From contig JAVKFF010000152.1 in NCBI GenBank assembly GCA_040226215.1, forward strand, positions 1 to 64,000: a stretch of DNA of 64,000 nt, in the 5' to 3' direction. Below are positions 1 to 9,008 of this stretch, piece by piece. How positions within the stretch are numbered: position 1 is the first letter of the stretch; the number at the start of each line of letters is the position of its first letter. The position numbers and the translations under genes were made by a program. This stretch comes from JAVKFF01 sp040226215. Its GTDB lineage: Bacteria; Pseudomonadota; Alphaproteobacteria; DSM-16000; Inquilinaceae. The notes beneath the pieces were generated by a model, which had not been told where the DNA came from, ran no database searches, and was given only the letters and a program-made list of their open reading frames with translations.

Positions 1-934
1 CCCGCTCGGCCAGGTGCCGGCGCCAGGCGCGGGCGCCGGGCAGGCCGTGGAACAGGCCCAGCATGTGCCGGCTGACCGCGTTCAGCGGCGTGCCGCGTTC
101 GGCCCGCTGCCGGTCGGCGTACTCGGCCATCGTCTCGACCACGGCGAAGCGGTCACCGGCCGGATCGGCGCCGGTCCCGTGGATCCGGCTGTCGGCTTCG
201 GCCAGCAGCCACGGCGTCTCATAGGCCGCGCGGCCCAGCATCACGCCGTCAACCCGCGTCAGATGCGCCTCGGCCGCGTCCAGGTCCGGGATGCCGCCAT
301 TGATGGTGACGAAGAGGTCGGGCCGCCTGGCCTTCAGCCGGTAGACCCGGTCATAGTCGAGCGGCGGCACGCTGCGGTTCTCCCTGGGGCTCAGCCCCTT
401 CAGCCAGGCCTTGCGGGCGTGCACGATGACATGCGCGCAGCCCTCCCCCGCCACCGCCTCGACCAGGTCGTCGAGCGCGCGCTCGGTGTCCTGGTCGTCG
501 ATGCCGATGCGGCACTTCACCGTCACCGGGATCGAAATCGCACGGCGCATGGCAGCGACGCAGGCCGCGACCGTCCGGGGCTCGGCCATCAGGCAGGCCC
601 CGAAGCGGCCGGACTGCACCCGGTCGCTGGGACAGCCGACATTGATGTTGACCTCGGCATAGCCGAAACCCTCGGCGATGCGCGCCGCCTCGGCCATCTC
701 GGCGGATTCCGAGCCGCCGAGCTGCAGCACCACCGGCTGCTCCGCCGGATCGAAACCGATCAGCCGCTTGGCGTCGCCATGGACCACCGCCGCGCTGGTC
801 ACCATTTCGGTATAGAGCACCGCCCGGCGGCTCAGCAGCCGGTGGAAATACCGGCAATGGCGGTCCGTCCAGTCCATCATCGGGGCGATGGACAGGCGGT
901 GGAGGTCGCCAAGCGTGTCGGTCGTTGCGGGCAT
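1..934 (-). CDS. dusA: tRNA-dihydrouridine(20/20a) synthase DusA, C-terminus cut by window edge
   Basis: FMN enzyme that reduces uridine 20/20a in the tRNA D-loop with NADPH. The frame opens at ATG 934 (MPATTDTLGDLHRLSIAPMM) and stays open to base 1, giving 311 codons; the family is about 330 residues, so only some 20 are missing. Visible motifs are APMMDWTDRHCRYF near the N-terminus, NVGCPSDRVQSGRFGACLM with the catalytic Cys in GACLM, KCRIGID and INGGIPDL of the TIM barrel, and the DusA-type C-terminal HMLGLFHGLPGARAWRRHL. The reading frame continues a few codons upstream without another ATG. It faces no obvious partner; the next gene upstream belongs to another function. DusA rather than DusB/C is judged from the GACLM context and the C-terminal helix. 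Confidence 0.93.
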   Translation of the reverse strand, partial: MPATTDTLGDLHRLSIAPMMDWTDRHCRYFHRLLSRRAVLYTEMVTSAAVVHGDAKRLIGFDPAEQPVVLQLGGSESAEMAEAARIAEGFGYAEVNINVGCPSDRVQSGRFGACLMAEPRTVAACVAAMRRAISIPVTVKCRIGIDDQDTERALDDLVEAVAGEGCAHVIVHARKAWLKGLSPRENRSVPPLDYDRVYRLKARRPDLFVTINGGIPDLDAAEAHLTRVDGVMLGRAAYETPWLLAEADSRIHGTGADPAGDRFAVVETMAEYADRQRAERGTPLNAVSRHMLGLFHGLPGARAWRRHLAER

Positions 935-1053
935 TTCCGGGGCGTCAGTAAAGGTGATGCCGCCATGTGCGGTCAATCGCCCTCGCCGTCAAGCCCTCAG
1001 GGGAGGCGGGCCGGTCGCCCGTGACGGTCTGGCCCTTCCCCGACGCCCGCCAC

Positions 1054-1881
1054 TCAGACCAGCGCCAGCACCCGGCTCGGCCCGCCGGTCGCGCCCTGGA
1101 TCTTCGGGCCGCCGACGACCAGGGTGGCGCCGCTCGCCGGCACCGCGCCCAGATTGGCGATGGCCTCGATGCCCCAGCGGTTGGTCGGCAGCCACTGGTA
1201 GTGCACCGCGAAATCGGGTGACGGCCCGAAATCGAGCGACAGCGTGTCGACGGCGATGCCGGCGACGCTGCGCTCGGCGGCGAGCATCTCCGTCGCCTCG
1301 ACATGGAAGCCCGGAAAATGCATCACCCCGTCGGCATCGGCGTTGCGGAACATGTCGGTGCCGAGATGGGCATCCCAGCCAGAGTTCATCGCCACGCAGG
1401 CGTTGTCCGGCAACTCGCCGTGCTCGGCCTCCCAGGCGGCGATGTCGTCGGGCGTCACCTGGGCGTCGGGGTCGTCCGCCGCCTTGGCCCGGATGTCGAT
1501 CACCGCCAGCGGCACGACGAGCTGCTCGATCGGGATCTCGTCGGCGCTGAAGCCGTCATTGGAGAAGTGGAACGGCGCGTCCATGTGCGTGCCGGTGTGC
1601 TCGACCAGCAGCCAGCGGAACATGTTGTAGCCATCGGCATCGAGGCTGACGATCGGCTCCATCTCGAGGTTGGGACTGCCCTCGAAGGTGGGGAAGTTCT
1701 CGCCCATGGTGTGGGTGAGGTCGACGACCCGCTCGAACCGACGCGGCATCTGCGCGGCTGCCGGCCGGAAGCTGGCGGCGGCGCCGGCGCCGACGGCGAG
1801 CGTCGCCACCCCCGCGCCCTTGAAGAAGCCGCGCCGGCCGAGGCGCCTGAGGACGGTCTCCTGGCATCCGGGTACGCACAT
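1054..1881 (-). CDS. Cyclase family protein (kynurenine formamidase-like) with Tat signal
   Basis: Putative metal-dependent hydrolase of the cyclase/kynurenine formamidase family, 275 residues. The N-terminus MCVPGCQETVLRRLGRRGFF followed by KGAGVATLAVGAGAAA is a twin-arginine signal peptide ending near PAAAQ, so the enzyme probably acts in the periplasm. The family motif HTGTHMDAPFHF supplies the metal-binding His/Asp residues, and VVDLTHTMGENFP is the usual opening strand. Start chosen at ATG 1881 because AGGAGG lies just upstream; a longer frame to 1998 has no such site and would bury the Tat signal. It is divergent from the AhpD-like gene across about 106 bases. The substrate cannot be told; the amide or ester hydrolysed is unknown. 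Confidence 0.85.
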   Translation of the reverse strand: MCVPGCQETVLRRLGRRGFFKGAGVATLAVGAGAAASFRPAAAQMPRRFERVVDLTHTMGENFPTFEGSPNLEMEPIVSLDADGYNMFRWLLVEHTGTHMDAPFHFSNDGFSADEIPIEQLVVPLAVIDIRAKAADDPDAQVTPDDIAAWEAEHGELPDNACVAMNSGWDAHLGTDMFRNADADGVMHFPGFHVEATEMLAAERSVAGIAVDTLSLDFGPSPDFAVHYQWLPTNRWGIEAIANLGAVPASGATLVVGGPKIQGATGGPSRVLALV

Positions 1882-1987
1882 GGTCTGGCCCTCCTGTTCT
1901 GGCTGGTTGGACCGCCCCCTCTGCTGGGGAGCGGCCACTGGAGAGCGTATCATGAGCCGCCCATGCAACCGAATCAGGAGCGGTCCC

Positions 1988-2401
1988 ATGCCCACCATGC
2001 CGATGATCGAGTACTGCGCGGCGAGCCCGCGGGTGCGGGCGGTCTACGACGACATCATGGCGACGCGCGGCACCGACTGGGTGAACAATTTCTGGAAGGC
2101 GCTGGCCAATGACGCGGCGGCGCTGGAGCGCGTCTGGCAGGCGGTGAAGACGGTGATGGGTCCGGGCGAACTCGACCCGCTGGTCAAGGAGCTGATCTAC
2201 GTCGCGGTCAGCGTCACCAACAACTGCACCTACTGCATCAACAGCCACACCGCCGCCGCCCGCCGCAAGGGCCTGAGCGAGGCGGGACTGGCTGAACTCC
2301 TGTCCGTCGTCGGCCTCGCCAACGAGACCAACCGCCTCGCCGTCGCCTACCAGGTGCCGGTGGACGCGGCCTTCGCCGACGGCGGCCGGCCCACAGGGTA
2401 G
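1988..2401 (+). CDS. AhpD-like / carboxymuconolactone decarboxylase family protein
   Basis: Small all-helical protein of 137 residues of the AhpD/CMD superfamily. It carries the redox signature CTYCINSH (Cys-x-x-Cys with a downstream His), typical of the alkylhydroperoxidase-like branch that reduces peroxides or acts as a disulfide reductase, rather than of true carboxymuconolactone decarboxylases, which lack the two Cys. Start ATG 1988 is preceded by AGGAG; upstream in-frame codons belong to the opposite-strand cyclase gene. Divergent neighbour of the Tat-exported cyclase and possibly co-regulated with it. Precise substrate unknown. Confidence 0.85.
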   Translation: MPTMPMIEYCAASPRVRAVYDDIMATRGTDWVNNFWKALANDAAALERVWQAVKTVMGPGELDPLVKELIYVAVSVTNNCTYCINSHTAAARRKGLSEAGLAELLSVVGLANETNRLAVAYQVPVDAAFADGGRPTG

Positions 2402-2419
2402 TTTCGGCCGGCTGAAGCC

Positions 2420-3079
2420 TCAGGCGGCGGAGGCCGGCATCGGGCAGGTGACGCCGGTGCCGGCGAGCCCGCAATAGCCGTTGGGCACCTTGGCCAGGTA
2501 CTGCTGGTGGTCGTCCTCGGCGTAGAAGAACTCGGGCCAGTCGCCGATCTCCGTCGTCACCGGGTCGAAGCCCTTGGCCCGCAGCGCCTCGTCGTAGGCG
2601 GCCTTGGAAGCCTCGGCGCGGCGCTTGTGCTCCCCGGTCGCGGCGTAGATGCCCGAGCGGTACTGGGTGCCGACATCGTTGCCCTGGCGCATGCCCTGGG
2701 TCGGGTCGTGCGCCTCCCAGAAGGTCTTCAGCAGCGTCTCGTAGGAGAGCCGCTTCGGGTCGAAGACCACCAGCACCACCTCGGCATGGCCGGTACGGCC
2801 CGAGCAGACCTCCTCATAGGTCGGGTTGGGCGTCGCGCCCGCGGCATAGCCGACAGCCGTCACCCACACGCCGTCCTGCTCCCAGAACAGCCGCTCCGCG
2901 CCCCAGAAGCAGCCGAGCCCGAACATGGCCTGCTCCAGCCCGTCCGGAAAGGGCGGCTTGAGCGGGTTGCCACTGACGAAATGACGCTCGGCGGTCGGGA
3001 TCGGCTCGGCCCGCCCGGGCAGCGCCTCCTCGGCGGTGGGCAGGCGCAGCTTGTGCTCGGGAACGCGGCGCAGGAACAT
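2420..3079 (-). CDS. msrA: Peptide-methionine (S)-S-oxide reductase MsrA
   Basis: Repairs methionine-S-sulfoxide in proteins using thioredoxin. 219 residues, normal for the long MsrA form. The catalytic motif GCFWGAER is near residue 57, followed by VGYAAGATPNPTYEEVCSGR, TGHAEVV and DVGTQYRSGIY, all diagnostic. Likely resolving cysteines are in NGYCGLAGTGVTC close to the C-terminus. No msrB is next to it. The gene ends 18 bases from the convergent AhpD-like gene. Confidence 0.96.
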   Translation of the reverse strand: MFLRRVPEHKLRLPTAEEALPGRAEPIPTAERHFVSGNPLKPPFPDGLEQAMFGLGCFWGAERLFWEQDGVWVTAVGYAAGATPNPTYEEVCSGRTGHAEVVLVVFDPKRLSYETLLKTFWEAHDPTQGMRQGNDVGTQYRSGIYAATGEHKRRAEASKAAYDEALRAKGFDPVTTEIGDWPEFFYAEDDHQQYLAKVPNGYCGLAGTGVTCPMPASAA

Positions 3080-3164
3080 TGCTCTACTCTCCCTCTTGGG
3101 GCCAGGGCGGGGGCGGACGAACAGGCTCCTAGATGGGGTGCCGCAGCCGCCTTGACCAGCCGCT

Positions 3165-4817
3165 CTAGCGCCCGTCCCGGATCTGGCTCAGCGTGCGCGA
3201 CGGCGTGATGGCCTCGGGATCGACGACGATCTCGATCAGCGCGGGCCGGCCGGACGCCAGCGCCCGGTCGAAGGCCGGCAGGAAGTCCGCCGTCCGCTCC
3301 ACCTTCTCCGCCTGCGCGCCATAGGCCCGGGCCAAGGCGACGAAGTCCGGATTGACGAGCGCGGTGCCGGAAACCCGCGCCGGATACTCCCGCTCCTGAT
3401 GCGCCCGGATGGTGCCGTACATGCCGTTGTTGACCACCAGGAAGACGACGTTCGCGCCATATTGCACGGCCGTCGCCAGTTCCTGGCCGTTCATCATGTA
3501 GCAGCCGTCGCCATTGACCGAGACCACCACTCGGCCGGGATGGGCGAGCTTCGCCGCCACCCCGGCGGGCACCCCGTAGCCCATGGACCCCGAGGTCGGC
3601 CCCAGCAGGGTGCGCGGCCGGCGATACTCGAAGAAGCGGCCGACGAAGGCGGCGTAGTTGCCGGCCCCGGTAGTGACGATGGCGTCGTCGGGCAGGCGGT
3701 CGCGCATCTGCGCCACCACCTCTCCCAGGTTCACCGCGCCCGGCACCTCGGTCGGCCGGCGGAAGGCCTCGTAGCTCGCCCGCGCCGCCCGGCGTTCCGC
3801 CGCCCAGGGGGCCGGCGCGATCGCCGGCAGCGCCTTCAACGCCGCGGCGATCTGCGGCATGCCCGAGAGGATGGCGAGGTCGGCCTGGTAGACGCGGTTC
3901 AGTTCCTCCGCACCGGGATGCACATGAACCAGCCGCTGGTCCGGCCGCGGCGCCCGCAGCAGCGTATAGCCGCTGGTGGTGATCTCGCCGAGGCGGGGAC
4001 CGATGGCCAGCACCAGGTCGGCCCGGCTCAACCGTTGCGCCAGGGCCGGGTCGGGCCCGAGGCCGAGTTGCCCGCAATAGCTGGGATGACGGTTGTCGAA
4101 GACGTCCATCGCCCGGAAACTGGCCGCGACCGGCAGGTCGTTGGCCTCGGCAAAGGCCTGGATGTCCGCTGCCGCCTCGGGTGTCCAGGTCGCCCCGCCG
4201 AGGATCACCAGCGGCCGCTCGGCCTTGCCGAGGAGACCGTGCAGCGCCGCGACATCGGCCGGGGAGGGACTGGCCTGCGACGGCCGGTGCGGCCGGAGCG
4301 CGACCGGTTCCGCCTCGTCCCTCAGCATGTCCTCCGGCAGGGCCAGGACGACCGGCCCGGGCCGGCCGGAGGTGGCGACGTGGAAGGCCCGGCTGACATA
4401 TTCCGGCACCCGCGCGGCGTCGTCGATCTCGGCCACCCATTTGGCGAGTTGGCCGTACATGCGCCGGTAGTCGACCTCCTGGAAGGCCTCGCGCTCGATC
4501 GTGTCGCGGCCGACCTGGCCGACGAACAGGATCACCGGCGTTGAATCCTGGAAGGCGGTGTGGATGCCGACAGAGGCGTTGGTGGCCCCCGGTCCGCGGG
4601 TGACCATGCAGATACCGGGTCGGCCGGTCGCCTTGGCATAGGCGTCGGCCATGTAGGCGGCCCCGCCCTCCTGCCGGCAGGTCACGAAGGCGATGTCGTC
4701 GCGCATATCGTAGAGCGCGTCGAGCACGGCGAGATAGCTCTCGCCGGGCACGCCGAAGACGTGGCGCACATCGTTGACGGCGAGCGTGTCGACGAGAAGC
4801 TGGGCACCGGTACGCAT
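3165..4817 (-). CDS. Thiamine-pyrophosphate enzyme, acetolactate synthase large-subunit-like
   Basis: 550-residue enzyme with the three-domain fold of the acetolactate synthase/benzoylformate decarboxylase family. The Glu that activates TPP is in FGVPGESYLAVLDAL (about residue 32). The C-terminal TPP/Mg motif begins at VNGDGCYMMNGQELATA and ends at FLVVNNGMYG. RGPGATNASVGIHTA is the usual binding loop. Start ATG 4817 (MRTGAQLLVDTLAVNDVRHV) fits the family N-terminus; an ATG eight codons upstream is an alternative. No regulatory small subunit (ilvH) and no ilvC lie nearby, so a catabolic or anaplerotic 2-oxoacid role is as likely as branched-chain synthesis. The exact reaction cannot be assigned. 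Confidence 0.85.
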   Translation of the reverse strand: MRTGAQLLVDTLAVNDVRHVFGVPGESYLAVLDALYDMRDDIAFVTCRQEGGAAYMADAYAKATGRPGICMVTRGPGATNASVGIHTAFQDSTPVILFVGQVGRDTIEREAFQEVDYRRMYGQLAKWVAEIDDAARVPEYVSRAFHVATSGRPGPVVLALPEDMLRDEAEPVALRPHRPSQASPSPADVAALHGLLGKAERPLVILGGATWTPEAAADIQAFAEANDLPVAASFRAMDVFDNRHPSYCGQLGLGPDPALAQRLSRADLVLAIGPRLGEITTSGYTLLRAPRPDQRLVHVHPGAEELNRVYQADLAILSGMPQIAAALKALPAIAPAPWAAERRAARASYEAFRRPTEVPGAVNLGEVVAQMRDRLPDDAIVTTGAGNYAAFVGRFFEYRRPRTLLGPTSGSMGYGVPAGVAAKLAHPGRVVVSVNGDGCYMMNGQELATAVQYGANVVFLVVNNGMYGTIRAHQEREYPARVSGTALVNPDFVALARAYGAQAEKVERTADFLPAFDRALASGRPALIEIVVDPEAITPSRTLSQIRDGR

Positions 4818-4854
4818 GGGGTCGGCTCTTCTGGCTGGCATCGGGAAAACGGCA

Positions 4855-4884
4855 GCGGGGCCGGAGAGTGCTCCCCGGCCCCGC
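4855..4884 (-). terminator. Strong GC hairpin followed by T-run
   Basis: GCGGGGCCGG (4855-4864) pairs perfectly with CCGGCCCCGC (4875-4884) around a 10-base loop. On the minus strand the hairpin is followed within about five bases by TTTT (bases 4846-4849). It lies 73 bases downstream of the PPC-repeat gene stop, so it is a likely intrinsic terminator for that gene, insulating the TPP-enzyme gene. Confidence 0.65.
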
Positions 4885-4956
4885 AACCGGACCATCAAGG
4901 GTCTAGCAGGCCGGCCCTGGCGGGCCTAGCCCGGATCGACCGGTACCCAGCCGGGC

Positions 4957-6147
4957 TCAGCCCTTGCCGCCACCGCCGCCGCCGGACAGCGGGCTGACCT
5001 GCAGCACATAGCCGCCGGTGCCGGAACTGTAGGCCCGCGCCACCACGTAGTAGGTGCCCGAGAGCTCCGCCGTGAAGGTGGTCGTGGCATTGAAGTCGCC
5101 GGCGCTGTCGTCGTCCCAGGCCGCGTCGAAGCCCTCGGGATCGATGATGAACAGGTAGGGATCGCCCAGCACCGTCTGGGCGGCATTGTCCGAGCTCAGC
5201 GAGATGGTCACCGTCTGGCCCGCGTTCAGCGTCAGCCGGTACCAGTCCTCGTCCTCGATGAAGTCGACCGTGCCGTTGATCGTCTGCCCGCCGGCAATGC
5301 TCGCCGTCGAACTCTCGTCGTCGCCCGCATCGTCGGGGAAGTCGCCATAGTTCATCAGCAGCGAATAGGTGCCCGTCTGCTCGCCATAAGCGCTGGCCAC
5401 CACGTAGTGCACGCCGGTATAGAAGGCGCGGAAACGCAGCCGGCTCTCGAAGCTGCCGTCGGCGTCGTCGTTGTCGAACAGCCAGGCGCCGTAGTCGTCG
5501 TAGACCTCCAGATAGGGGTCGCTCAGCGTGCCCTCGCCGCTCGGCGCGCCGAGCAACTGCAGGTCGATGAAATCCCCTTGCTCGAACCACGCCGCGAATA
5601 CGTCCGTGTCTCCCGCCTCCTCGAGCTCGCCATAGGTATAGCCGCCGACATAGGCGGTCAGCGGAAGCTGGGCGCCGAAATCGGCGTAGTCGTCATAGGT
5701 CTCGATCTCCGGCGGCTCGGACTCACCGGCATAGGCCAGCAGGCGGTAGGTGCCGGTATAGTCGGCGAAGGCCTGGGCGGAGACGTAGTAGGTGCCGGTC
5801 GTGGCGGGCGTGAAGCTGATCAGGCTTTCGAGATTGTAGAAATCGTCATTGCGCGCCACCTCCGCTCCACCGGCGTCGTAGAGCACCAGATAGGGGTCGG
5901 GCAGCGTGCCCTCCGCGCTGGGGTCGCCCAGCATCTCGATGGTCACCGGCTGCCCGGCGTTGAGCTGGATCGAGTACCAGTCCCGATCACCGCCCGTCTC
6001 GATGGCGCCGAACTGTCCGTCGCCGCCGACCGTCAGCAGTCCCGCGGTCGCCGCGGTGTCGCCGATCGTATCCTGGGCCAGGGCCTGGCCGCTGATGCCG
6101 ACCGCCAGCACGGCGGCACTGCTCAACAATGCCTTTCGCAAGACCAT
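4957..6147 (-). CDS. Secreted protein with three PPC-type (bacterial pre-peptidase C-terminal-like) repeats
   Basis: 396-residue acidic exported protein. ATG 6147 opens a Sec signal peptide (MVLRKALLSSAAVLAVGISG, cleavage after QALAQ); an upstream extension to 6351 overlaps pxpA and is rejected. The mature part is three similar beta-rich units, each with a strand pair of the type TGTYYVSAQAF, TGVHYVVASAY and SGTYYVVARAY followed by TGTYRLLA, TGTYSLLM and TGGYVLQV, plus repeated DPYLVLYD, DPYLEVYD and DPYLFIID strands. This is the pattern of PPC domains, which normally hang on secreted proteases; here no catalytic domain is present. It ends in a glycine-rich tail GGGGGGKG. Function unknown; binding or adhesion at the cell surface is possible. 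A strong terminator follows. Confidence 0.8.
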   Translation of the reverse strand: MVLRKALLSSAAVLAVGISGQALAQDTIGDTAATAGLLTVGGDGQFGAIETGGDRDWYSIQLNAGQPVTIEMLGDPSAEGTLPDPYLVLYDAGGAEVARNDDFYNLESLISFTPATTGTYYVSAQAFADYTGTYRLLAYAGESEPPEIETYDDYADFGAQLPLTAYVGGYTYGELEEAGDTDVFAAWFEQGDFIDLQLLGAPSGEGTLSDPYLEVYDDYGAWLFDNDDADGSFESRLRFRAFYTGVHYVVASAYGEQTGTYSLLMNYGDFPDDAGDDESSTASIAGGQTINGTVDFIEDEDWYRLTLNAGQTVTISLSSDNAAQTVLGDPYLFIIDPEGFDAAWDDDSAGDFNATTTFTAELSGTYYVVARAYSSGTGGYVLQVSPLSGGGGGGKG

Positions 6148-6250
6148 CACGCGTTCTCCCCCAGAGAAGTAGGTGTGTGCGCGACGGACGCCGCGCGGGA
6201 AAACGCTATTTGTCCATGATGGCGCTCGGAAGGCAATCGCGCCGTGCGGT

Positions 6251-7039
6251 TCAGCCGCGTCCGGAGTTGCGCGGGGCGATCGTCCACCCGGCCCCTTCCA
6301 GCCGGTTGCGCACCTGGTCGGCCAGCGCCACGGCGGCCGGGTTGTCGCCATGCACGCAGATGGTGTCGATCGCCATCGGCAGCTTGACGCCGTTGATCGA
6401 CGTCACCGCCCCCTCCTCCACCATCTTCAGGGCGCGATCGGCCGCCTCGTCGGGGTCGTGGAGGATCGCGCCCGGCTGGCCGCGGGCGACCAGCCTGCCG
6501 TCATCCTCGTACCCCCGGTCGGCGAAGATCTCGCGCGCCAGGCGCAGGCCGGCCTCCCTGCCCGCCTCCTCGAGCCGGGTCGAGGGCAGCACGTAGAAGA
6601 CAAGCTCCGGGTCCACCGCCTGAATGGCGCCGGCGATCGCGTCGGCCACCTCGCGGTCCACCATGGCGCGATTCGACAGCGCGCCATGCGCCTTGACGTG
6701 GTGCAGGTCGAGGCCATGCGCCGCCGCCATCGTGCGCAGGGCGCCGATCTGGTAGACCGCCTGCCATTTCAGGTCCTCGGGCTTCTCGTTCGGCATGGCC
6801 CGCCGACCGAAGCCCCAGATGTCGTTGTAGCCGGGATGCGCGCCGATGGCGACGCCGTTGGCCTTGGCCAGCTCGATCGTCGCCCGCATGATCATCGCAT
6901 CGCCGCCGTGGAAGCCGCAGGCGACATTGGCGCTGGAGACGATCTTGAGCATCTCCTCGTCTCTGCCCATCTGCCAGGGTCCGAAGCTCTCCCCCAGGTC
7001 GGCGTTCAGATCGACCGTCGCATTGCTGCCTTGAGCCAT
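6251..7039 (-). CDS. pxpA: 5-oxoprolinase subunit PxpA (LamB/YcsF family)
   Basis: 262 residues, the usual length. PxpA with PxpB and PxpC forms the ATP-dependent 5-oxoprolinase that opens pyroglutamate to glutamate. Diagnostic stretches are VDLNADLGESFGPW at the N-terminus, ANVACGFHGGD, AIGAHPGYND, VKAHGALSN and TICVHGDNP. Start ATG 7039 has GAGGG just upstream. pxpBC are transcribed divergently 84 bases away, so all three subunits are present but not in one transcript. Confidence 0.95.
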   Translation of the reverse strand: MAQGSNATVDLNADLGESFGPWQMGRDEEMLKIVSSANVACGFHGGDAMIMRATIELAKANGVAIGAHPGYNDIWGFGRRAMPNEKPEDLKWQAVYQIGALRTMAAAHGLDLHHVKAHGALSNRAMVDREVADAIAGAIQAVDPELVFYVLPSTRLEEAGREAGLRLAREIFADRGYEDDGRLVARGQPGAILHDPDEAADRALKMVEEGAVTSINGVKLPMAIDTICVHGDNPAAVALADQVRNRLEGAGWTIAPRNSGRG

Positions 7040-7123
7040 GACACCCTCATCCGTGCTGTCTATCCTCGACGCTCGTCCCGTTACGGGCCGCGCCGCCCGA
7101 CGATATCAGGAAGACATCCGCCC

Positions 7124-7870
7124 GTGAGCCGCTCCGCGCGCATAGACGCCCCTCGTTTCGCAGCCGCCGGCGATACGGTGGTGATGGTCGTCTTCGGCGA
7201 AGCGATCGAGGATAAGATCAACGATGCGGTGCTCGCGCTCGATCGTGCGCTCCTGGCATCGCCGCCGCCCGGGCTGGTGGAGACCGTCCCCGCCTACACG
7301 AACCTGTCGATCCATTTCGATCCGCTGGTCACCGACCACGCGGCCGTGGAACGCCATGTGCGCGCACTGACCACCGCCACCGCGGAGGCTGCCCCGGCGA
7401 CGGCGCGACGCTGGCGGTTGCCGGTCTGCTATGGCGGCGAGCACGGCATCGACCTGGAAGCCCTGGCGGCGCGCCACGGCCTTTCCGCGCAGGCGGTGAT
7501 CGACCGCCACACCGGCCGCGACCATCGCATCTACATGCTGGGCTTCATGCCTGGCTTCGCCTTCATGGGCGGCCTCGACCCCGACCTGGCGACCGAGCGC
7601 CTCGCCGACCCGCGCCCACGGGTGCCGGCCGGCAGCGTCGGTATCGGCGGGGCGCAGACGGGCGTGTTCTCCGTCGCCGCCCCCTCCGGCTGGCATCTGC
7701 TCGGCCGCACGCCAGTTCGCACATACGACACGAGGCTTGCTCACCCCTTCCTCTTCGCGCCGGGCGACCGTGTGCGCTTCACCGCGATCGGCGAGGCAGA
7801 GTATCGCGATCTCTGCGGCCAGGTGGAAGCCGGGGAGCGGATCGTCGAACCCGAGCAGGTGCGGCCGTGA
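7124..7870 (+). CDS. pxpB: 5-oxoprolinase subunit PxpB (KipI/allophanate hydrolase subunit 1 family)
   Basis: 248 residues from GTG 7124, chosen because AGGAAG sits about 12 bases upstream and the family N-terminus (APRFAAAGDTVVMVVFGEAI) begins a few residues later; a much longer in-frame extension runs antisense to pxpA and is not credible. Family landmarks are LVETVPAYTNLSIHFDP, the HTGRDHRIYMLGFMPGFAFM region, PRPRVPAGSVGIGGAQTGVF and SGWHLLGRTP. It partners PxpC, whose start overlaps this stop (GTGA), indicating translational coupling. Confidence 0.94.
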   Translation: MSRSARIDAPRFAAAGDTVVMVVFGEAIEDKINDAVLALDRALLASPPPGLVETVPAYTNLSIHFDPLVTDHAAVERHVRALTTATAEAAPATARRWRLPVCYGGEHGIDLEALAARHGLSAQAVIDRHTGRDHRIYMLGFMPGFAFMGGLDPDLATERLADPRPRVPAGSVGIGGAQTGVFSVAAPSGWHLLGRTPVRTYDTRLAHPFLFAPGDRVRFTAIGEAEYRDLCGQVEAGERIVEPEQVRP

Positions 7871-8838
7871 GTGCAGCGATGAGCACAGCGCTGCACGTCA
7901 TCCAGGCCGGTCCGCTGACCACGCTGCAGGACACAGGCCGCCGCGGCTATCAGAGCGTCGGCGTTCCGGTCGCCGGCGCGATGGACGCCCTGGCGCTCGC
8001 CGTCGGCAACCGGATGCTCGGCAACCAGCCTTCCACGGCAGGCATCGAGATCGCGCTCTCGGGCCTGCGGTTGCGGGTCGGCGGCGGCGCCGTCAGGGTG
8101 GCCGTCACCGGCGCTGCCAGCCTGGCAGTCAACGGCACGGAGTATGGCGCCTGGGTCGCCGCCACGGTGAGGCGCGGCCAGACCATCTCGGTCGCCCCCC
8201 TCGCGGACGGGCAGTTCGGCTACCTTACGGTGGCCGGCGGCTTCGCCGTCGATGCGGTGCTGGGCAGCCTGTCGACGCATCTTCGCGCCGGCATCGGACC
8301 GTTCGGTGGTCGCGCCATCGCCGCAGAAGACCGGCTGCCTGTGCCTTCGGCCCCCCCGGGCCGATCGCCGCTGACCCAGCCGGCCTTCTCCCTGCCGCCC
8401 GCCCTGGTTCCGCGACCACCGGCGCGCATCCGCGCCGTACCGGGCCCGCAGGACAGCTTCTTCGGCGCTGCGACCATGGCACGCTTCTTCGAGGCCGATT
8501 TCGCGATCTCCCGGCAGAGCGATCGCATGGGCTATCGGCTGGAAGGGCCGGTCATCCCGTCCGAGGGCACGCAGAACATCATCTCCGAAGGCATCGCGCC
8601 GGGCAGCGTCCAGGTGCCCGGCTCCGGCCAGCCGATCGTCCTCATGGCCGATCGGCAGTCCGTCGGCGGCTATCCGAAGATCGCCACGGTGATCAGCAGC
8701 GATCTCGGCTGGCTGGCCCAGCGCCGGCCGGGCGAACGCGTCGGCTTCGAGGCGGTGACGGCGGAGCGGTCGATCGCCATCCGGCGCGATCTGGAAGACC
8801 GGCTCGCCGCCATCCGGCCACCCGACGGCGCGGCGTGA
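7867..8838 (+). CDS. pxpC: 5-oxoprolinase subunit PxpC (KipA/allophanate hydrolase subunit 2 family)
   Basis: 323 residues from GTG 7867, overlapping the pxpB stop by four bases; ATG 7879 four codons later is the alternative start. Landmarks are QAGPLTTLQDTGRRGYQSVG, PVAGAMDALALAVGNRMLGN, the VRAVPGPQ-like IRAVPGPQDSFF, and SDRMGYRLEGPVI followed by SEGTQNIISEGIAPGSVQVP. With PxpA and PxpB it should make a complete pyroglutamate-hydrolysing enzyme. Confidence 0.94.
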   Translation: MSAAMSTALHVIQAGPLTTLQDTGRRGYQSVGVPVAGAMDALALAVGNRMLGNQPSTAGIEIALSGLRLRVGGGAVRVAVTGAASLAVNGTEYGAWVAATVRRGQTISVAPLADGQFGYLTVAGGFAVDAVLGSLSTHLRAGIGPFGGRAIAAEDRLPVPSAPPGRSPLTQPAFSLPPALVPRPPARIRAVPGPQDSFFGAATMARFFEADFAISRQSDRMGYRLEGPVIPSEGTQNIISEGIAPGSVQVPGSGQPIVLMADRQSVGGYPKIATVISSDLGWLAQRRPGERVGFEAVTAERSIAIRRDLEDRLAAIRPPDGAA

Positions 8839-9008
8839 ACGGTCATGCATGCCGGTGCCGCAAACCCGCACCGGGGGACGGATCGCGATCGGACGGGCTC
8901 TGCCAATCGTTTCGCCGCAACAGCAAGAATCCGGAAACGCCATGGGGATCGAGCGGCATTGATCCGGCGCGGCAAATCCACATCTATCGAAGGGTTTAAC
9001 CTTCCGAC

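Noticed and set aside
6173..7123. N-terminal extension of pxpB by over 300 codons
   Set aside because: The extra part lies antisense to pxpA and pxpB homologues start near 7124, where a ribosome site exists.
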